DNA of 64,000 nucleotides, taken from Arthrobacter sp. ISL-85 (GTDB lineage: Bacteria > Actinomycetota > Actinomycetes > Actinomycetales > Micrococcaceae). Positions 26,087 through 34,954 of the stretch are shown here, in pieces. Below the pieces are notes generated by a model. That model made no database searches and was not told where the DNA came from. It saw only the letters and a program-made list of their open reading frames with translations. The stretch lies in the NCBI RefSeq assembly GCF_018613675.1, contig NZ_JAGGPQ010000016.1, positions 124,001 to 188,000 of the forward strand, written 5' to 3'. Both the position numbers and the translations under genes were made by a program. Position 1 is the first letter of the stretch. Each line of letters opens with the position of its first letter.

Positions 26087-27082
26087 ATGAGGCTCCGGCG
26101 CAGCAACGCCTCAGGCCGCGGCTACCGCAGGGTGGCCGCCGGCAAGGGCTTCAGTTACCGGGACCTGGACGGCTCCACCCTGCCGCCCGGTCCCGTCCGG
26201 GAGCGGCTGGAAAGCATCGGCATCCCCCCGGCCTGGACCGACGTGTGGATCGCCCCGTTCGACAACGGCCACATCCAGGCGACCGGGGTGGACGGGGTGG
26301 GCCGCCGCCAGTACATCTACCACCCGGAGTGGCGCGAGCGTAAGGACCGGGTGAAGTTCGACCGGTCCCTGCAGCTGGCCGAATCCCTGCCCGTGGCCCG
26401 CCGGCGGGTCACGATGGACCTGCGCAGCGAGGGCTTCAGCCGGGAGCGCGTCCTGGCGGCGGCGTTCCGGATGCTGGACAGCGGATCCCTGCGGGTCGGT
26501 TCTGAGCGGTACACCAACGAGAACGGCAGCCGCGGCCTGGCCACCCTGCTGTGCGCCCACGTCCAGGTGCGCAAGGACCGGATCCTCCTGCGGTTCCCGG
26601 CCAAGAGCGGCAAGGACTGGGAATCGGAAATCCGCGACGCCGACCTCGCCGCCCTCCTGCGCCTGCTCAAGCGCCGCGGTCCCAACGCCCGGCTCCTGGC
26701 GTACAAGGAGGGCAGGACCTGGCGTCCGGTCACCAGCGCGGACATCAACGCCTACGTGAAGGAGCGCACCGGGTCGGACTTCACCGCCAAGGATTTCCGG
26801 ACCCTGCGCGGAACGGTGGCGGCTGCGGAAAGCCTGGCGCGGACAGGAGTTCAACGGACTGCGGCCAAACGGAAACGGGCCATCAGCCGCGCTATGTATG
26901 ACGCCGCCGAGACGCTGGGGAACACCCCCTCCATTGCCCGCAAGAGCTACGTGGATCCGCGCGTCCTCGACCACTACCGCGACGGCGAGACCATCGATCC
27001 GAAACGGCTGGACTCGGCGGAAGCTGAGCTCAGGGCGCTCCTGTACCGCGAGGGCAAGGTGGTGCCCCTCGCCGCCAACTAG
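26087..27082 (+). CDS. DNA topoisomerase IB (poxvirus type)
   Basis: A 331-residue bacterial type IB topoisomerase that relaxes supercoils through a 3'-phosphotyrosyl intermediate. The N-terminal DNA-clamp domain has the family landmarks PPAWTDVWIAP and IQATGVDGVGRRQYIYHP. The catalytic domain shows RVGSERYTNENGSRGLATL (arginine of the active site), a lysine hairpin, FTAKDFRTLRGT (second arginine/histidine region, usually DFRTWxGT) and the nucleophile in SIARKSYVDP. The Tyr and core Arg residues are present, so it should be active. It starts at an ATG without a strong ribosome site and has no functional link to either neighbour. Confidence 0.9.
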   Translation: MRLRRSNASGRGYRRVAAGKGFSYRDLDGSTLPPGPVRERLESIGIPPAWTDVWIAPFDNGHIQATGVDGVGRRQYIYHPEWRERKDRVKFDRSLQLAESLPVARRRVTMDLRSEGFSRERVLAAAFRMLDSGSLRVGSERYTNENGSRGLATLLCAHVQVRKDRILLRFPAKSGKDWESEIRDADLAALLRLLKRRGPNARLLAYKEGRTWRPVTSADINAYVKERTGSDFTAKDFRTLRGTVAAAESLARTGVQRTAAKRKRAISRAMYDAAETLGNTPSIARKSYVDPRVLDHYRDGETIDPKRLDSAEAELRALLYREGKVVPLAAN

Positions 27083-27157
27083 AATAGGGGACTGTGCGCT
27101 GCACCATGCTGCGCACCCTCATGCAACATGAGCAGGACCAGTTCAGAAGGGTTCCCG

Positions 27158-28588
27158 GTGTCCAATCACAGCGAAACCGCCGCCACACGTCCCCTCCGCG
27201 TTGCTATCGTCGGCGCGGGACCGGCAGGAGTCTATGCTGCGGACATCCTCACCAAGTCCAGCGGGGTGAAGGACGGCGACTTCCAGGTCAGCATCGACCT
27301 CTTCGAGGCCTACCCGGCGCCTTATGGACTGATCAGGTACGGCGTTGCCCCGGACCATCCCCGGATCAAAGGCATCGTCAATGCCCTGCACAAGGTCCTG
27401 GACCGCGGTGACATCCGGTTCCTGGGCAACGTAACCTACGGCCGGGACCTCACGCTGCACGATTTCCGGGCGTTCTACGACGCCGTGATCTTCTCCACCG
27501 GCGCCATTAAGGACGCGGACCTGGACATTCCCGGCATTGGCCTGCGCGGTTCCTTCGGCGGCGCCGACTTTGTGTCCTGGTACGACGGCCATCCGGATGT
27601 GCCCCGCGAGTGGCCGCTGGAAGCACGGGAGATCGCAGTGATCGGCAATGGCAATGTGGCCCTGGACGTGGCCCGCATGCTGGTCAAGCACCCGGAGGAA
27701 CTACTCACCACCGAGATCCCCGACAACGTGTATGCCGGCCTGAAGAAGTCCCCCGTCACGGACGTCCACGTCTTCGGCCGGCGCGGCCCGGCCCAGGTCA
27801 AGTTCACCCCGCTGGAGCTGCGGGAACTGAGCCACATGGACGACGTCGACATTGTCCTGTACCCAGAGGATTTTGAGTTCGACGATGCCTCGGACGAGGC
27901 CATCCGCAGCAACAACCAGGTCAAGACCATGGTGAACACCCTCACCAACTGGCTTGTGGAGGAGCATGCGGAATCGGAGAATCCCTCCTCGCGCCGGCTG
28001 CACCTGCACTTCCTGCACAGCCCCGTTGAGGTGCTCGACGACGGCACGGGCAAGGTGGGCGGCATCAAGTTCGAGCGCATGCAGCTGGACGGGACCGGCA
28101 ACGCCAAAGGCACCGGGGAGTACGTTGAGTACCCCGTCCAGGCTGTCTACCGGGCCATCGGCTACCACGGGTCCGCGCTGGACGAACTGGAGTACGACGC
28201 CAAACGGGGCGTCATCCCGAACGAAGGCGGCCGCGTTTTGGACGGCGAAGGCAACCCCGTTCCGGGCATTTACACCACGGGCTGGATCAAGCGCGGCCCC
28301 GTGGGGCTGATCGGCCACACCAAGGGCGATGCGCTGGAGACCATCGGTTTCCTGTTGGAGGACCGGCTCAACCTCCCGGCGGCCAGGAACCCGGACCCGC
28401 AGGCCATCATCGACCTGCTCGAGGAACGCGGCATCGAATACACCACCTGGGAAGGGTGGAACAAGCTCGACGCCCACGAGGCGGGCCTGGGTGCGGCCTG
28501 GGCCGGTCCCGAGGGCCTGGACCACGTTGTGCGCGAACGGATCAAGGTGGTGCCGCGGGAGGAGATGATCCGCATCTCCCGCGGCTGA
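27158..28588 (+). CDS. FprA-type ferredoxin-NADP reductase, copy 2
   Basis: A 476-residue paralogue of the protein at 4281-5747, matching it through most of its length with long identical blocks such as YPAPYGLIRYGVAPDHPRIK and TDVHVFGRRGPAQVKFTPLE. It keeps both nucleotide-binding folds (VAIVGAGPAGVYAADIL; IAVIGNGNVALDVARML) and the C-terminal TGWIKRGPVGLIGHTKGDA. AGAAGGG precedes the GTG at 27158; the ATG at 27128 would add ten residues with no counterpart. Unlike copy 1 it is not beside siroheme or sulfur genes, so it may serve another ferredoxin client such as a P450 or desaturase, or simply provide dosage. Confidence 0.92.
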   Translation: MSNHSETAATRPLRVAIVGAGPAGVYAADILTKSSGVKDGDFQVSIDLFEAYPAPYGLIRYGVAPDHPRIKGIVNALHKVLDRGDIRFLGNVTYGRDLTLHDFRAFYDAVIFSTGAIKDADLDIPGIGLRGSFGGADFVSWYDGHPDVPREWPLEAREIAVIGNGNVALDVARMLVKHPEELLTTEIPDNVYAGLKKSPVTDVHVFGRRGPAQVKFTPLELRELSHMDDVDIVLYPEDFEFDDASDEAIRSNNQVKTMVNTLTNWLVEEHAESENPSSRRLHLHFLHSPVEVLDDGTGKVGGIKFERMQLDGTGNAKGTGEYVEYPVQAVYRAIGYHGSALDELEYDAKRGVIPNEGGRVLDGEGNPVPGIYTTGWIKRGPVGLIGHTKGDALETIGFLLEDRLNLPAARNPDPQAIIDLLEERGIEYTTWEGWNKLDAHEAGLGAAWAGPEGLDHVVRERIKVVPREEMIRISRG

Positions 28589-28668
28589 CACAGGGTTCTT
28601 GTCCAGCTATGCTGACTTGGCCACCCTCCAGCACTGCACGGCTGGGCAAAACTCCGGACGGGAGTTCG

Positions 28669-30030
28669 ATGACGAACCTGCTCCACCCTGAACCGCGCCA
28701 GAGTGCCGCGCTGGCCGGGCATGAGCGCATGGGGTCCGGCGCTGTCAACGGAACCCCCGAGATCCCCGGACTGCGCAGGCTCATCAGGGAGTCCTGGCAA
28801 CGGTCGGCAAGCTTCAAGGCCAACCCGGACAACGCGGCAGCGCCGCTCGCGTTTGACTGGGACCAGCTGGAGGACTACCGCCGGCAGCACCCGCTGGCCG
28901 CGATCATGCCCGTCATCAACAAACTCCTGGTCCAGCCCAGCCACGACAGCGGGCTCCTCGTTGCGGTGGGCGACGAGGTGGGCAGGCTGCTGTGGGTGGA
29001 TGGCGACCCCACGCTCCAGCGCCGGGCGGAAGGCATGATGTTCGTTCCCGGTGCGGACTGGTCCGAAGCCAGTGTTGGCACCAGCGCGCCGGGCACCGCA
29101 CTTGCCCTGGGCCGGGGCATCCAGATCGCCGGCGCGGAGCACTACCAGCGGGCAGTCCACCCCTGGAGCTGCACTGCCGTCCCCTTCCATGACCCGGACT
29201 CCGGCGCTGTGCTCGGCGTCGTGGACATCACCGGCACGGCCACAGCGGTGGCACCGCACACGTTGTCGCTGGTGGAGGCCACGGTGGCCGCCGCACAAGC
29301 GCAGCTGCGGGTGGAGCGCCTGCAGCTTGCTGCGGAGCTCGCCAGGAAGCCGGTACGACGGCGGTCCCCGGCTGCCGCCGCCGGGCAGGGCCGGGGTGCC
29401 AGGGAAGGCAGCCGTGCCAAGGAAGGCAGCCTCTACCGGAACAGCCTTCAGCTGCTGGGGCGCGACCAGGCCCTGCTCAGCCTGGGTGGCCGGACGGTTT
29501 CCCTGTCCGCGCGGCACAGCGAGATCCTTGCCCTGCTGAGCGCACATCCGGAGGGGCTTAGCGCCGAGGAACTCAGTTCGTTGTTGTACCCGGGGGAGGG
29601 GTCCACCATCACGCTGCGTGCTGAGATGGTCCGGCTGCGCAAGGTCATCCAGCAGCTGAGCCCTGACGCCGTGCCAGGCTCACGGCCGTACCGGCTCCCG
29701 CTGGACCTGGTGCCGGATACCGGCCAGGTGCTCAGCTGCCTGCAGCGCGGCGCGCACCGGATTGCCCTGGAAATCTACCGCGGCGAGATGCTCCCGCGGT
29801 CCGAGGCGCCGGGCATCGTCGAGCTGAGGACCCGGGTTTCGTCGCTGCTCCGGGAAGCGGTGCTCACGGACGGCAGCGCCGAGTCCCTGCTCAAGTACGC
29901 CACGCTGCCCGAGGCAAGGGACGACGTCGGCATCCGCCGTGCTGCGCTCCGCCTCCTGCCGCCGCGCTCACCCAAGCGGGCCGCCGTCGTGGCCGACCTG
30001 GAACGCCTGGAAGCCGAACTGCGCGCCTGA
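28669..30030 (+). CDS. GAF domain-containing transcriptional regulator of the aldehyde/alcohol dehydrogenase genes
   Basis: A 453-residue regulator resembling the sensory part of AcoR-type proteins without a sigma-54 ATPase domain. Residues about 15-60 carry the typical opening (IPGLRRLIRESWQRS), about 65-210 a GAF-like domain (VPGADWSEASVGTSAPGTAL; WSCTAVPFHDPDSGAVLGVVDITG), and the last 200 a winged-helix-like region (LSARHSEILALLSAHPEGLSAEELS). The ATG at 28669 is chosen because GGGAG lies 6 bp upstream; another in-frame ATG is at 28609. It stands just upstream of the aldehyde dehydrogenase operon in the same direction and probably activates it. The ligand may be an alcohol or aldehyde, inferred from context. 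Confidence 0.82.
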   Translation: MTNLLHPEPRQSAALAGHERMGSGAVNGTPEIPGLRRLIRESWQRSASFKANPDNAAAPLAFDWDQLEDYRRQHPLAAIMPVINKLLVQPSHDSGLLVAVGDEVGRLLWVDGDPTLQRRAEGMMFVPGADWSEASVGTSAPGTALALGRGIQIAGAEHYQRAVHPWSCTAVPFHDPDSGAVLGVVDITGTATAVAPHTLSLVEATVAAAQAQLRVERLQLAAELARKPVRRRSPAAAAGQGRGAREGSRAKEGSLYRNSLQLLGRDQALLSLGGRTVSLSARHSEILALLSAHPEGLSAEELSSLLYPGEGSTITLRAEMVRLRKVIQQLSPDAVPGSRPYRLPLDLVPDTGQVLSCLQRGAHRIALEIYRGEMLPRSEAPGIVELRTRVSSLLREAVLTDGSAESLLKYATLPEARDDVGIRRAALRLLPPRSPKRAAVVADLERLEAELRA

Positions 30031-30066
30031 ACGCAGCACCGGTCCTTCTGTGATCCGGGTCTCACC

Positions 30067-30085
30067 GTTGCAACCTTGCTGCAAC
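30067..30085. promoter_or_regulatory. Inverted repeat upstream of aldehyde dehydrogenase operon
   Basis: GTTGCA-N7-TGCAAC is a perfect 6-bp inverted repeat about 77 bp before the aldehyde dehydrogenase start. This is a plausible activator-binding position for the upstream GAF-domain regulator. Binding is inferred from location and symmetry only. Confidence 0.45.
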
Positions 30086-30161
30086 CTCCCCGCGCCTACG
30101 CTGGCTCCATCGGCGAGCGCCCTGGTGGGCCCGCCTCCTGCACAGCAAAGGAGCTAAGCAC

Positions 30162-31685
30162 ATGACCGTTTACGCACAGCCGGGAACTGACGGTTCGAAG
30201 GTCACCTTCAAGGACCGGTATGAGAACTGGATTGGCGGCGAATGGGTGGCCCCGGTGAAGGGCCAGTACTTCGAGAACATCACCCCGGTGACGGGAAAGG
30301 CCTTCTGCCAGGTGGCCCGCGGCACCGCTGAGGACATCGAACTGGCGCTGGACGCGGCACACAAGGCCGCACCCTCCTGGGGCAAGACCTCCGTGGCGGA
30401 GCGCGCCGCCATCCTGAACAAGATTGCCGACCGCATTGACGAGAACCTTGAGATGCTCGCCGTGGCCGAAACCTGGGACAACGGCAAGCCCATCCGGGAA
30501 ACCCTCAACGCCGACCTGCCGCTGGCGTCGGACCACTTCCGCTACTTCGCCTCCGCGGTCAGGGCCCAGGAGGGCAGCCTGTCCCAGCTCGATGAGAACA
30601 CCACCGCGTACCACTTCCACGAACCTCTCGGCGTCGTGGGCCAGATCATCCCCTGGAACTTCCCCATCCTGATGGCTGACTGGAAGCTTGCCCCCGCCCT
30701 CGCCGCCGGCAACACCGTGGTCCTCAAGCCCGCCGAGCAGACGCCGTCATCGATCCTGGTGCTGATGGAGCTTATTGCGGACCTGCTGCCCGCCGGCGTA
30801 CTGAATGTGGTCAACGGCTTCGGGGTGGAGGCCGGAAAGCCGCTGGCCTCCAGTTCCCGGATCCGGAAGATCGCCTTCACCGGTGAGACCACCACCGGCC
30901 GGCTCATCAGCCAGTACGCCTCCCAGAACCTCATCCCGGTCACCCTGGAACTGGGCGGCAAGAGCCCCAACATCTTCTTCAACGATGTGGCCCAGGAAAA
31001 CGACGCCTTCTATGACAAGGCGCAGGAAGGCTTCGCGCTGTTTGCCTTCAACCAGGGCGAAGTCTGCACCTGCCCGTCACGCGCCCTGGTGCAGGAGGAC
31101 ATCTACGAGTCCTTCATGGCGGACGCCGTGGCACGGGTGGAAAAGATGATCCAGGGCAACCCGCTGGACACCGAAACCCAGGTTGGCGCGCAGGCCTCCA
31201 ACGACCAGCTGGAGAAGATCCTGTCCTACATCGACATCGGAAAACAGGAAGGCGCCAAGATTCTGACCGGCGGAGGCCGTGCTGAACTGCCCGGCGACCT
31301 GGCTGGCGGCTTCTACGTCCAGCCCACTGTGTTCGAGGGCCACAACCGGATGCGGATCTTCCAGGAGGAGATCTTCGGCCCCGTGGTGGCGGTGACCAGG
31401 TTCAGCGACTACAACGACGCCATGGGCATCGCCAACGACACCCTGTATGGCCTGGGCGCCGGCGTTTGGTCCCGCAACGGAAACGTCGCCTACCGCGCCG
31501 GCCGGGAAATCCAGGCCGGTCGCGTTTGGGTCAACAACTACCATGCCTACCCGGCAGGTGCCGCCTTCGGCGGCTACAAGTCCTCGGGCATCGGGCGCGA
31601 GAACCACGCCATGATGCTGGACCACTACCAGCAGACCAAGAACCTGCTGGTCAGCTACGACGAAAACAAGCTGGGCTTCTTCTAA
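30162..31685 (+). CDS. NAD-dependent aldehyde (acetaldehyde) dehydrogenase
   Basis: A 507-residue aldehyde dehydrogenase of the ExaC/AldB type, oxidising acetaldehyde and similar aldehydes to acids. Motifs: [19 protein letters not shown] (cofactor entry), ITPVTGKAF near the N-terminus, [12 protein letters not shown] (general-base Glu) and the nucleophile region [11 protein letters not shown]. It starts at an ATG with AAAGGAG upstream. It precedes a zinc alcohol dehydrogenase by 40 bp, making an alcohol-to-acid oxidation pair, with a GAF regulator upstream. The same order of genes is familiar in Arthrobacter-like genomes. Confidence 0.92.
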   Translation: MTVYAQPGTDGSKVTFKDRYENWIGGEWVAPVKGQYFENITPVTGKAFCQVARGTAEDIELALDAAHKAAPSWGKTSVAERAAILNKIADRIDENLEMLAVAETWDNGKPIRETLNADLPLASDHFRYFASAVRAQEGSLSQLDENTTAYHFHEPLGVVGQIIPWNFPILMADWKLAPALAAGNTVVLKPAEQTPSSILVLMELIADLLPAGVLNVVNGFGVEAGKPLASSSRIRKIAFTGETTTGRLISQYASQNLIPVTLELGGKSPNIFFNDVAQENDAFYDKAQEGFALFAFNQGEVCTCPSRALVQEDIYESFMADAVARVEKMIQGNPLDTETQVGAQASNDQLEKILSYIDIGKQEGAKILTGGGRAELPGDLAGGFYVQPTVFEGHNRMRIFQEEIFGPVVAVTRFSDYNDAMGIANDTLYGLGAGVWSRNGNVAYRAGREIQAGRVWVNNYHAYPAGAAFGGYKSSGIGRENHAMMLDHYQQTKNLLVSYDENKLGFF

Positions 31686-31725
31686 ACCCCAGCCCCACCA
31701 CTACAACGACGCAAGGATTTCGCCA

Positions 31726-32748
31726 ATGACGACGACAATGCAAGCAGCAGTAGTAACCCAATTCGGCGCCGAGCTGTCCGTCAAGGACATCGCCATCCCC
31801 ACGCCGGGTCCGGGGCAGGCGCTGGTCAAGGTCCTGACCACCGGCGTCTGCCACACCGACCTCCATGCCGCGGAAGGCGACTGGCCGGTCAAGCCCACAC
31901 CACCCTTTGTGCCCGGCCACGAGGGCGTGGGCGAAGTAGTGGCCTTGGGCGAGGGGGTTTCCGACCTCGCCGTCGGTGACCTGGTGGGCAACGCGTGGCT
32001 GTGGTCAGCCTGCGGCGACTGCCAGTACTGCCGCACCGGCTGGGAGACCCTTTGCGAGGCGCAGCAGAACGGCGGCTACAGCGTGGACGGCTCGTTCGGC
32101 GAGTACATGCTCGTCGACTCGCGGTTCGCGGCCCGCATACCGGCGGGATCCGACCCCGTCGAGGTGGCGCCGGTGCTCTGCGCCGGCGTCACCGTGTACA
32201 AGGGCCTGAAGATGACCGAAACCCGGCCGGGCCAATGGGTCACCATTTCCGGGATCGGCGGGCTGGGGCACATCGCGGTCCAGTACGCCGTGGCCATGGG
32301 GCTTCGGGTGGCCGCCGTGGACATCGCCGACGACAAGCTGGCCCTCGCCAAGGCCCACGGCGCGGAAGTTACGGTCAACGCCCTGCACGAGGACCCGGCA
32401 GAGGTGATCCAGCGTGAAACAGGAGGCTGCCATGGAGTGCTGGTTACTGCAGTGCATCCGTCAGCGTTCGGACAGGCGATCGGGATGGCCCGCCGCGGCG
32501 GCACCATCGTGTTCAACGGACTGCCACCGGGCGATTTCCCGGCGCCGATCTTCGAGATTGTGCTCAAGGGACTGACGGTCCGGGGTTCGATCGTCGGCAC
32601 CCGTCAGGACCTGGAGGAAGCCCTGGATTTCTATGCCCGGGGAAAGATCCACCCCACGGTGTCGGTGCGGGAGCTGCCGGAGGTCAACGCGGTGCTCGAC
32701 GAGATGAAGCATGCCAAGATCGATGGCCGCGTGGTGCTGAGGTTCTGA
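31726..32748 (+). CDS. adhP: Zinc-dependent alcohol dehydrogenase AdhP
   Basis: A 340-residue medium-chain alcohol dehydrogenase. The catalytic zinc ligands appear in GVCHTDLHAAEGDW and PGHEGVGEVV. The four structural-zinc cysteines lie in CGDCQYCRTGWETLC, and the NAD fold reads ISGIGGLGHIAVQYA. Length and motifs match ethanol-active AdhP. With the preceding aldehyde dehydrogenase it would convert ethanol through acetaldehyde to acetate in the cytoplasm. Its TGA overlaps the ATG of the DUF779 gene by one base. Confidence 0.93.
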   Translation: MTTTMQAAVVTQFGAELSVKDIAIPTPGPGQALVKVLTTGVCHTDLHAAEGDWPVKPTPPFVPGHEGVGEVVALGEGVSDLAVGDLVGNAWLWSACGDCQYCRTGWETLCEAQQNGGYSVDGSFGEYMLVDSRFAARIPAGSDPVEVAPVLCAGVTVYKGLKMTETRPGQWVTISGIGGLGHIAVQYAVAMGLRVAAVDIADDKLALAKAHGAEVTVNALHEDPAEVIQRETGGCHGVLVTAVHPSAFGQAIGMARRGGTIVFNGLPPGDFPAPIFEIVLKGLTVRGSIVGTRQDLEEALDFYARGKIHPTVSVRELPEVNAVLDEMKHAKIDGRVVLRF

Positions 32749-33155
32749 TGCCGGCTGAAAACCTGGCTGCCGCCGTGACGCTGCCCGGGGAAGATTTTTC
32801 CAGGGTGGCGCTCACGCCGGCGTCCGTGGAGCTGCTGCGGATGCTGTGGGACAGGCATGGCCCGCTCATGTTCCACCAGTCCGGCGGTTGCTGCGACGGG
32901 TCATCACCCATGTGCTATCCGGCCGGGGACTTCATCACGGGGGAAGCGGACGTCCTGCTGGGGCTGTTCGACCTCTCCGAGGGACTGCAGCCCCTGCCGC
33001 TTGAATTCTGGATGTCCCGGGAGCAGTTCAACTACTGGAGCCACACCCATCTGACCATCGACGTCGTACCGGGGCGGGGGAGTGGGTTTTCCGTTGAGGC
33101 ACCTGAAGGTAAGCGTTTCCTGATCCGGTCGACGCTGATGAACTGGCCCTCCTAG
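32748..33155 (+). CDS. DUF779 domain-containing protein
   Basis: A 135-residue cytoplasmic protein with the family signatures GPLMFHQSGGCCDGSSPMCYP and FWMSREQFNYWSHTHLTIDVVPGRGSGFSVE. DUF779 genes are regularly found next to acetaldehyde and alcohol dehydrogenases, and this one is translationally coupled to adhP by a TGATG overlap. The conserved Cys-Cys and His residues hint at a metal or redox role, but no function is established. It is the last gene of the operon, since a strong hairpin follows. Confidence 0.88.
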   Translation: MPAENLAAAVTLPGEDFSRVALTPASVELLRMLWDRHGPLMFHQSGGCCDGSSPMCYPAGDFITGEADVLLGLFDLSEGLQPLPLEFWMSREQFNYWSHTHLTIDVVPGRGSGFSVEAPEGKRFLIRSTLMNWPS

Positions 33156-33173
33156 GAAGTTCGATCAACAGCA

Positions 33174-33205
33174 GCCCGGGGCTCTCCGTTGGGAGGGCCC
33201 CGGGC
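33174..33205 (+). terminator. Hairpin terminator after the alcohol oxidation operon
   Basis: A 14-bp stem (GCCCGGGGCTCTCC with GGAGGGCCCCGGGC, one G-T pair) and a GTTG loop lie 18 bp beyond the DUF779 stop. Confidence 0.75.
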
Positions 33206-33330
33206 ATGTTGGCAGAACAATATTCGGCCACAGGGGCGTCTCACTATTCGGGACGATTGGGGCCGTCCAGTGGATGGACACTATCGTTGATAGGTCTGTT
33301 TCCATCACAAACCAGGATTGTGGCCCCCTT

Positions 33331-34893
33331 ATGAACCTTCTGCGGACAAAATCCATTGAGCAGTCGATCGCCGACGCCGATGAGCCCGGACGCAAGCTTA
33401 AGCGTTCCCTCAGCACCTGGGACCTCATGATCATGGGCGTCGCCGTTGCTGTAGGCGCCGGTATCTTCTCGGTCGGTGCAAAGGCTGCCGCGAACTTCGC
33501 AGGTCCCGCCGTTACCCTTTCCTTCGCCATCGCCGCCGTCACCTGCGCGCTGGCCATCATGTGCTACGCCGAGTTCGCCACCGCCATTCCGGTGGCGGGA
33601 TCTGCCTACGTCTTCACCTACGCCACCATGGGCGAGCTCCTGGCCTGGATCATCGGCTGGAACCTGATCCTGGAACTGTTCACCGCCGCAGCCGTGATCG
33701 CCAAATACTGGGGCATCTACCTCAGCAAGGTGTTCGCCCTCACCGGCCTGGACGTCCCGCCGGCCATCTCCCTTGGCGGCATGGACCTCTACTGGGGGGC
33801 CTTCCTCATCGTGGCCATCTTCACAGTGCTGCTGGTGCTGGGCACCAAGCTCTCCGCCCGCGTGGGCAACATCTTCACCCTGATCAAGATCGCCGTGGTG
33901 CTGTTCGTGATCGTGGTGGGCTTCACCTACGTGAAGATCGAGAACTACAGCCCGTTCGTTCCGGCAGCGGAGCCCACGGCCGGCACCGGTGCCGCGGACG
34001 TCCTGAAGCAGTCGTTCTTCGGTTTCCTGACCGGAGCCGCCCCCGCCCAGTACGGCACCATGGGCATCTTCGCCGGTGCTGCCCTGGTGTTCTTCGCCTT
34101 CATCGGCTTCGACGTGGTGGCCACCTCCGCGGAGGAAGTGAAGAATCCGCAGAAGACCCTGCCCCGCGGCATTTTCGGCGGCCTGGCCGTGGTAACGCTG
34201 CTCTACATCCTCGTGTCCCTGGCCCTGACGGGCATGGTGTCCTACACCCAACTCGCCGCGGCCAAGAGCCCCACCCTTACCACTGCCTTCGAAGCGGTGG
34301 GGGACACCTCCGCTGCGAAGGTGATCGCCTTCGGTTCCCTGGTAGGCCTGACCACCGTGATCATGGTGCTCCTGATGGGCCTGTCCCGCGTGGTACTGGC
34401 CATGAGCCGCGACGGACTGCTGCCCCGGGCGCTGTCCAAGACCAGCGACAAGCGTTCGACGCCGGTTCGCCTCCAGATCATCTGCGGTGCCGCGGTGGCG
34501 CTGGTGGCGGGCCTTACCAACGTGGACCTGCTCGAGGAAATGATCAACATCGGTACGCTGTCCGCGTTTGTGGTGGTCAGCCTGGGCATCCTGGTTCTCC
34601 GCAGGAAGCGCCCGGACCTGAAGCCCGCCTTCCGCGTCCCGTTGGGCAAGGTGCTCCCCATCGTCTCCGCAGTGCTGTGCCTGTACCTGATGACCAACCT
34701 CGCCGTGGAGACCTGGATCTTCTTCGGCTTCTGGCTGGTCCTGGGCCTGGCCATCTACTTCGCCTACGGCCAGCGCCACTCGCGGCTCAATGAGCGTTTC
34801 GCCGAAGCCAGCGCGACGGTCAACGGCACGCACGGTTCCACCCCCGGCACAGCCGTGGAGCGTGACGACGAGGACGAGCTGAGCCGGACCTGA
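33331..34893 (+). CDS. APC superfamily amino-acid permease, cationic amino-acid transporter type
   Basis: A 520-residue permease with about 12 membrane segments. The N-terminus (MNLLRTKSIEQSIADAD, then LKRSLSTWDLMIMGVAVAVGAGIF) is the standard opening of the CAT/YfnA branch. FIGFDVVATSAEEVKNPQKTLP between segments is diagnostic for APC amino-acid carriers. The frame opens at 33274, but the Met at 33331 matches family starts, even though no strong ribosome site is visible. The gene is monocistronic, flanked by hairpins on both sides. Substrate is probably an amino acid; which one cannot be read here. Confidence 0.88.
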   Translation: MNLLRTKSIEQSIADADEPGRKLKRSLSTWDLMIMGVAVAVGAGIFSVGAKAAANFAGPAVTLSFAIAAVTCALAIMCYAEFATAIPVAGSAYVFTYATMGELLAWIIGWNLILELFTAAAVIAKYWGIYLSKVFALTGLDVPPAISLGGMDLYWGAFLIVAIFTVLLVLGTKLSARVGNIFTLIKIAVVLFVIVVGFTYVKIENYSPFVPAAEPTAGTGAADVLKQSFFGFLTGAAPAQYGTMGIFAGAALVFFAFIGFDVVATSAEEVKNPQKTLPRGIFGGLAVVTLLYILVSLALTGMVSYTQLAAAKSPTLTTAFEAVGDTSAAKVIAFGSLVGLTTVIMVLLMGLSRVVLAMSRDGLLPRALSKTSDKRSTPVRLQIICGAAVALVAGLTNVDLLEEMINIGTLSAFVVVSLGILVLRRKRPDLKPAFRVPLGKVLPIVSAVLCLYLMTNLAVETWIFFGFWLVLGLAIYFAYGQRHSRLNERFAEASATVNGTHGSTPGTAVERDDEDELSRT

Positions 34894-34917
34894 CGGCCTG
34901 CCGCACCCGCTGTTGAA

Positions 34918-34947
34918 CTGCCCGCCCGGCCTGCGCCGGGCGGGCAG
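34918..34947. terminator. Bidirectional hairpin terminator between convergent genes
   Basis: A perfect 13-bp stem (CTGCCCGCCCGGC / GCCGGGCGGGCAG) with a 4-base loop sits between the permease stop and the convergent DUF2461 gene. Confidence 0.75.
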
Positions 34948-34954
34948 CCGCGTT

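Noticed and set aside
26087..27082. Phage-type tyrosine recombinase rather than topoisomerase IB
   Set aside because: The N-terminal landmarks (PPAWTDVWIAP and VGRRQYIYHP) are specific to bacterial topoisomerase IB, and there is no integrase arm-binding domain or attachment site.
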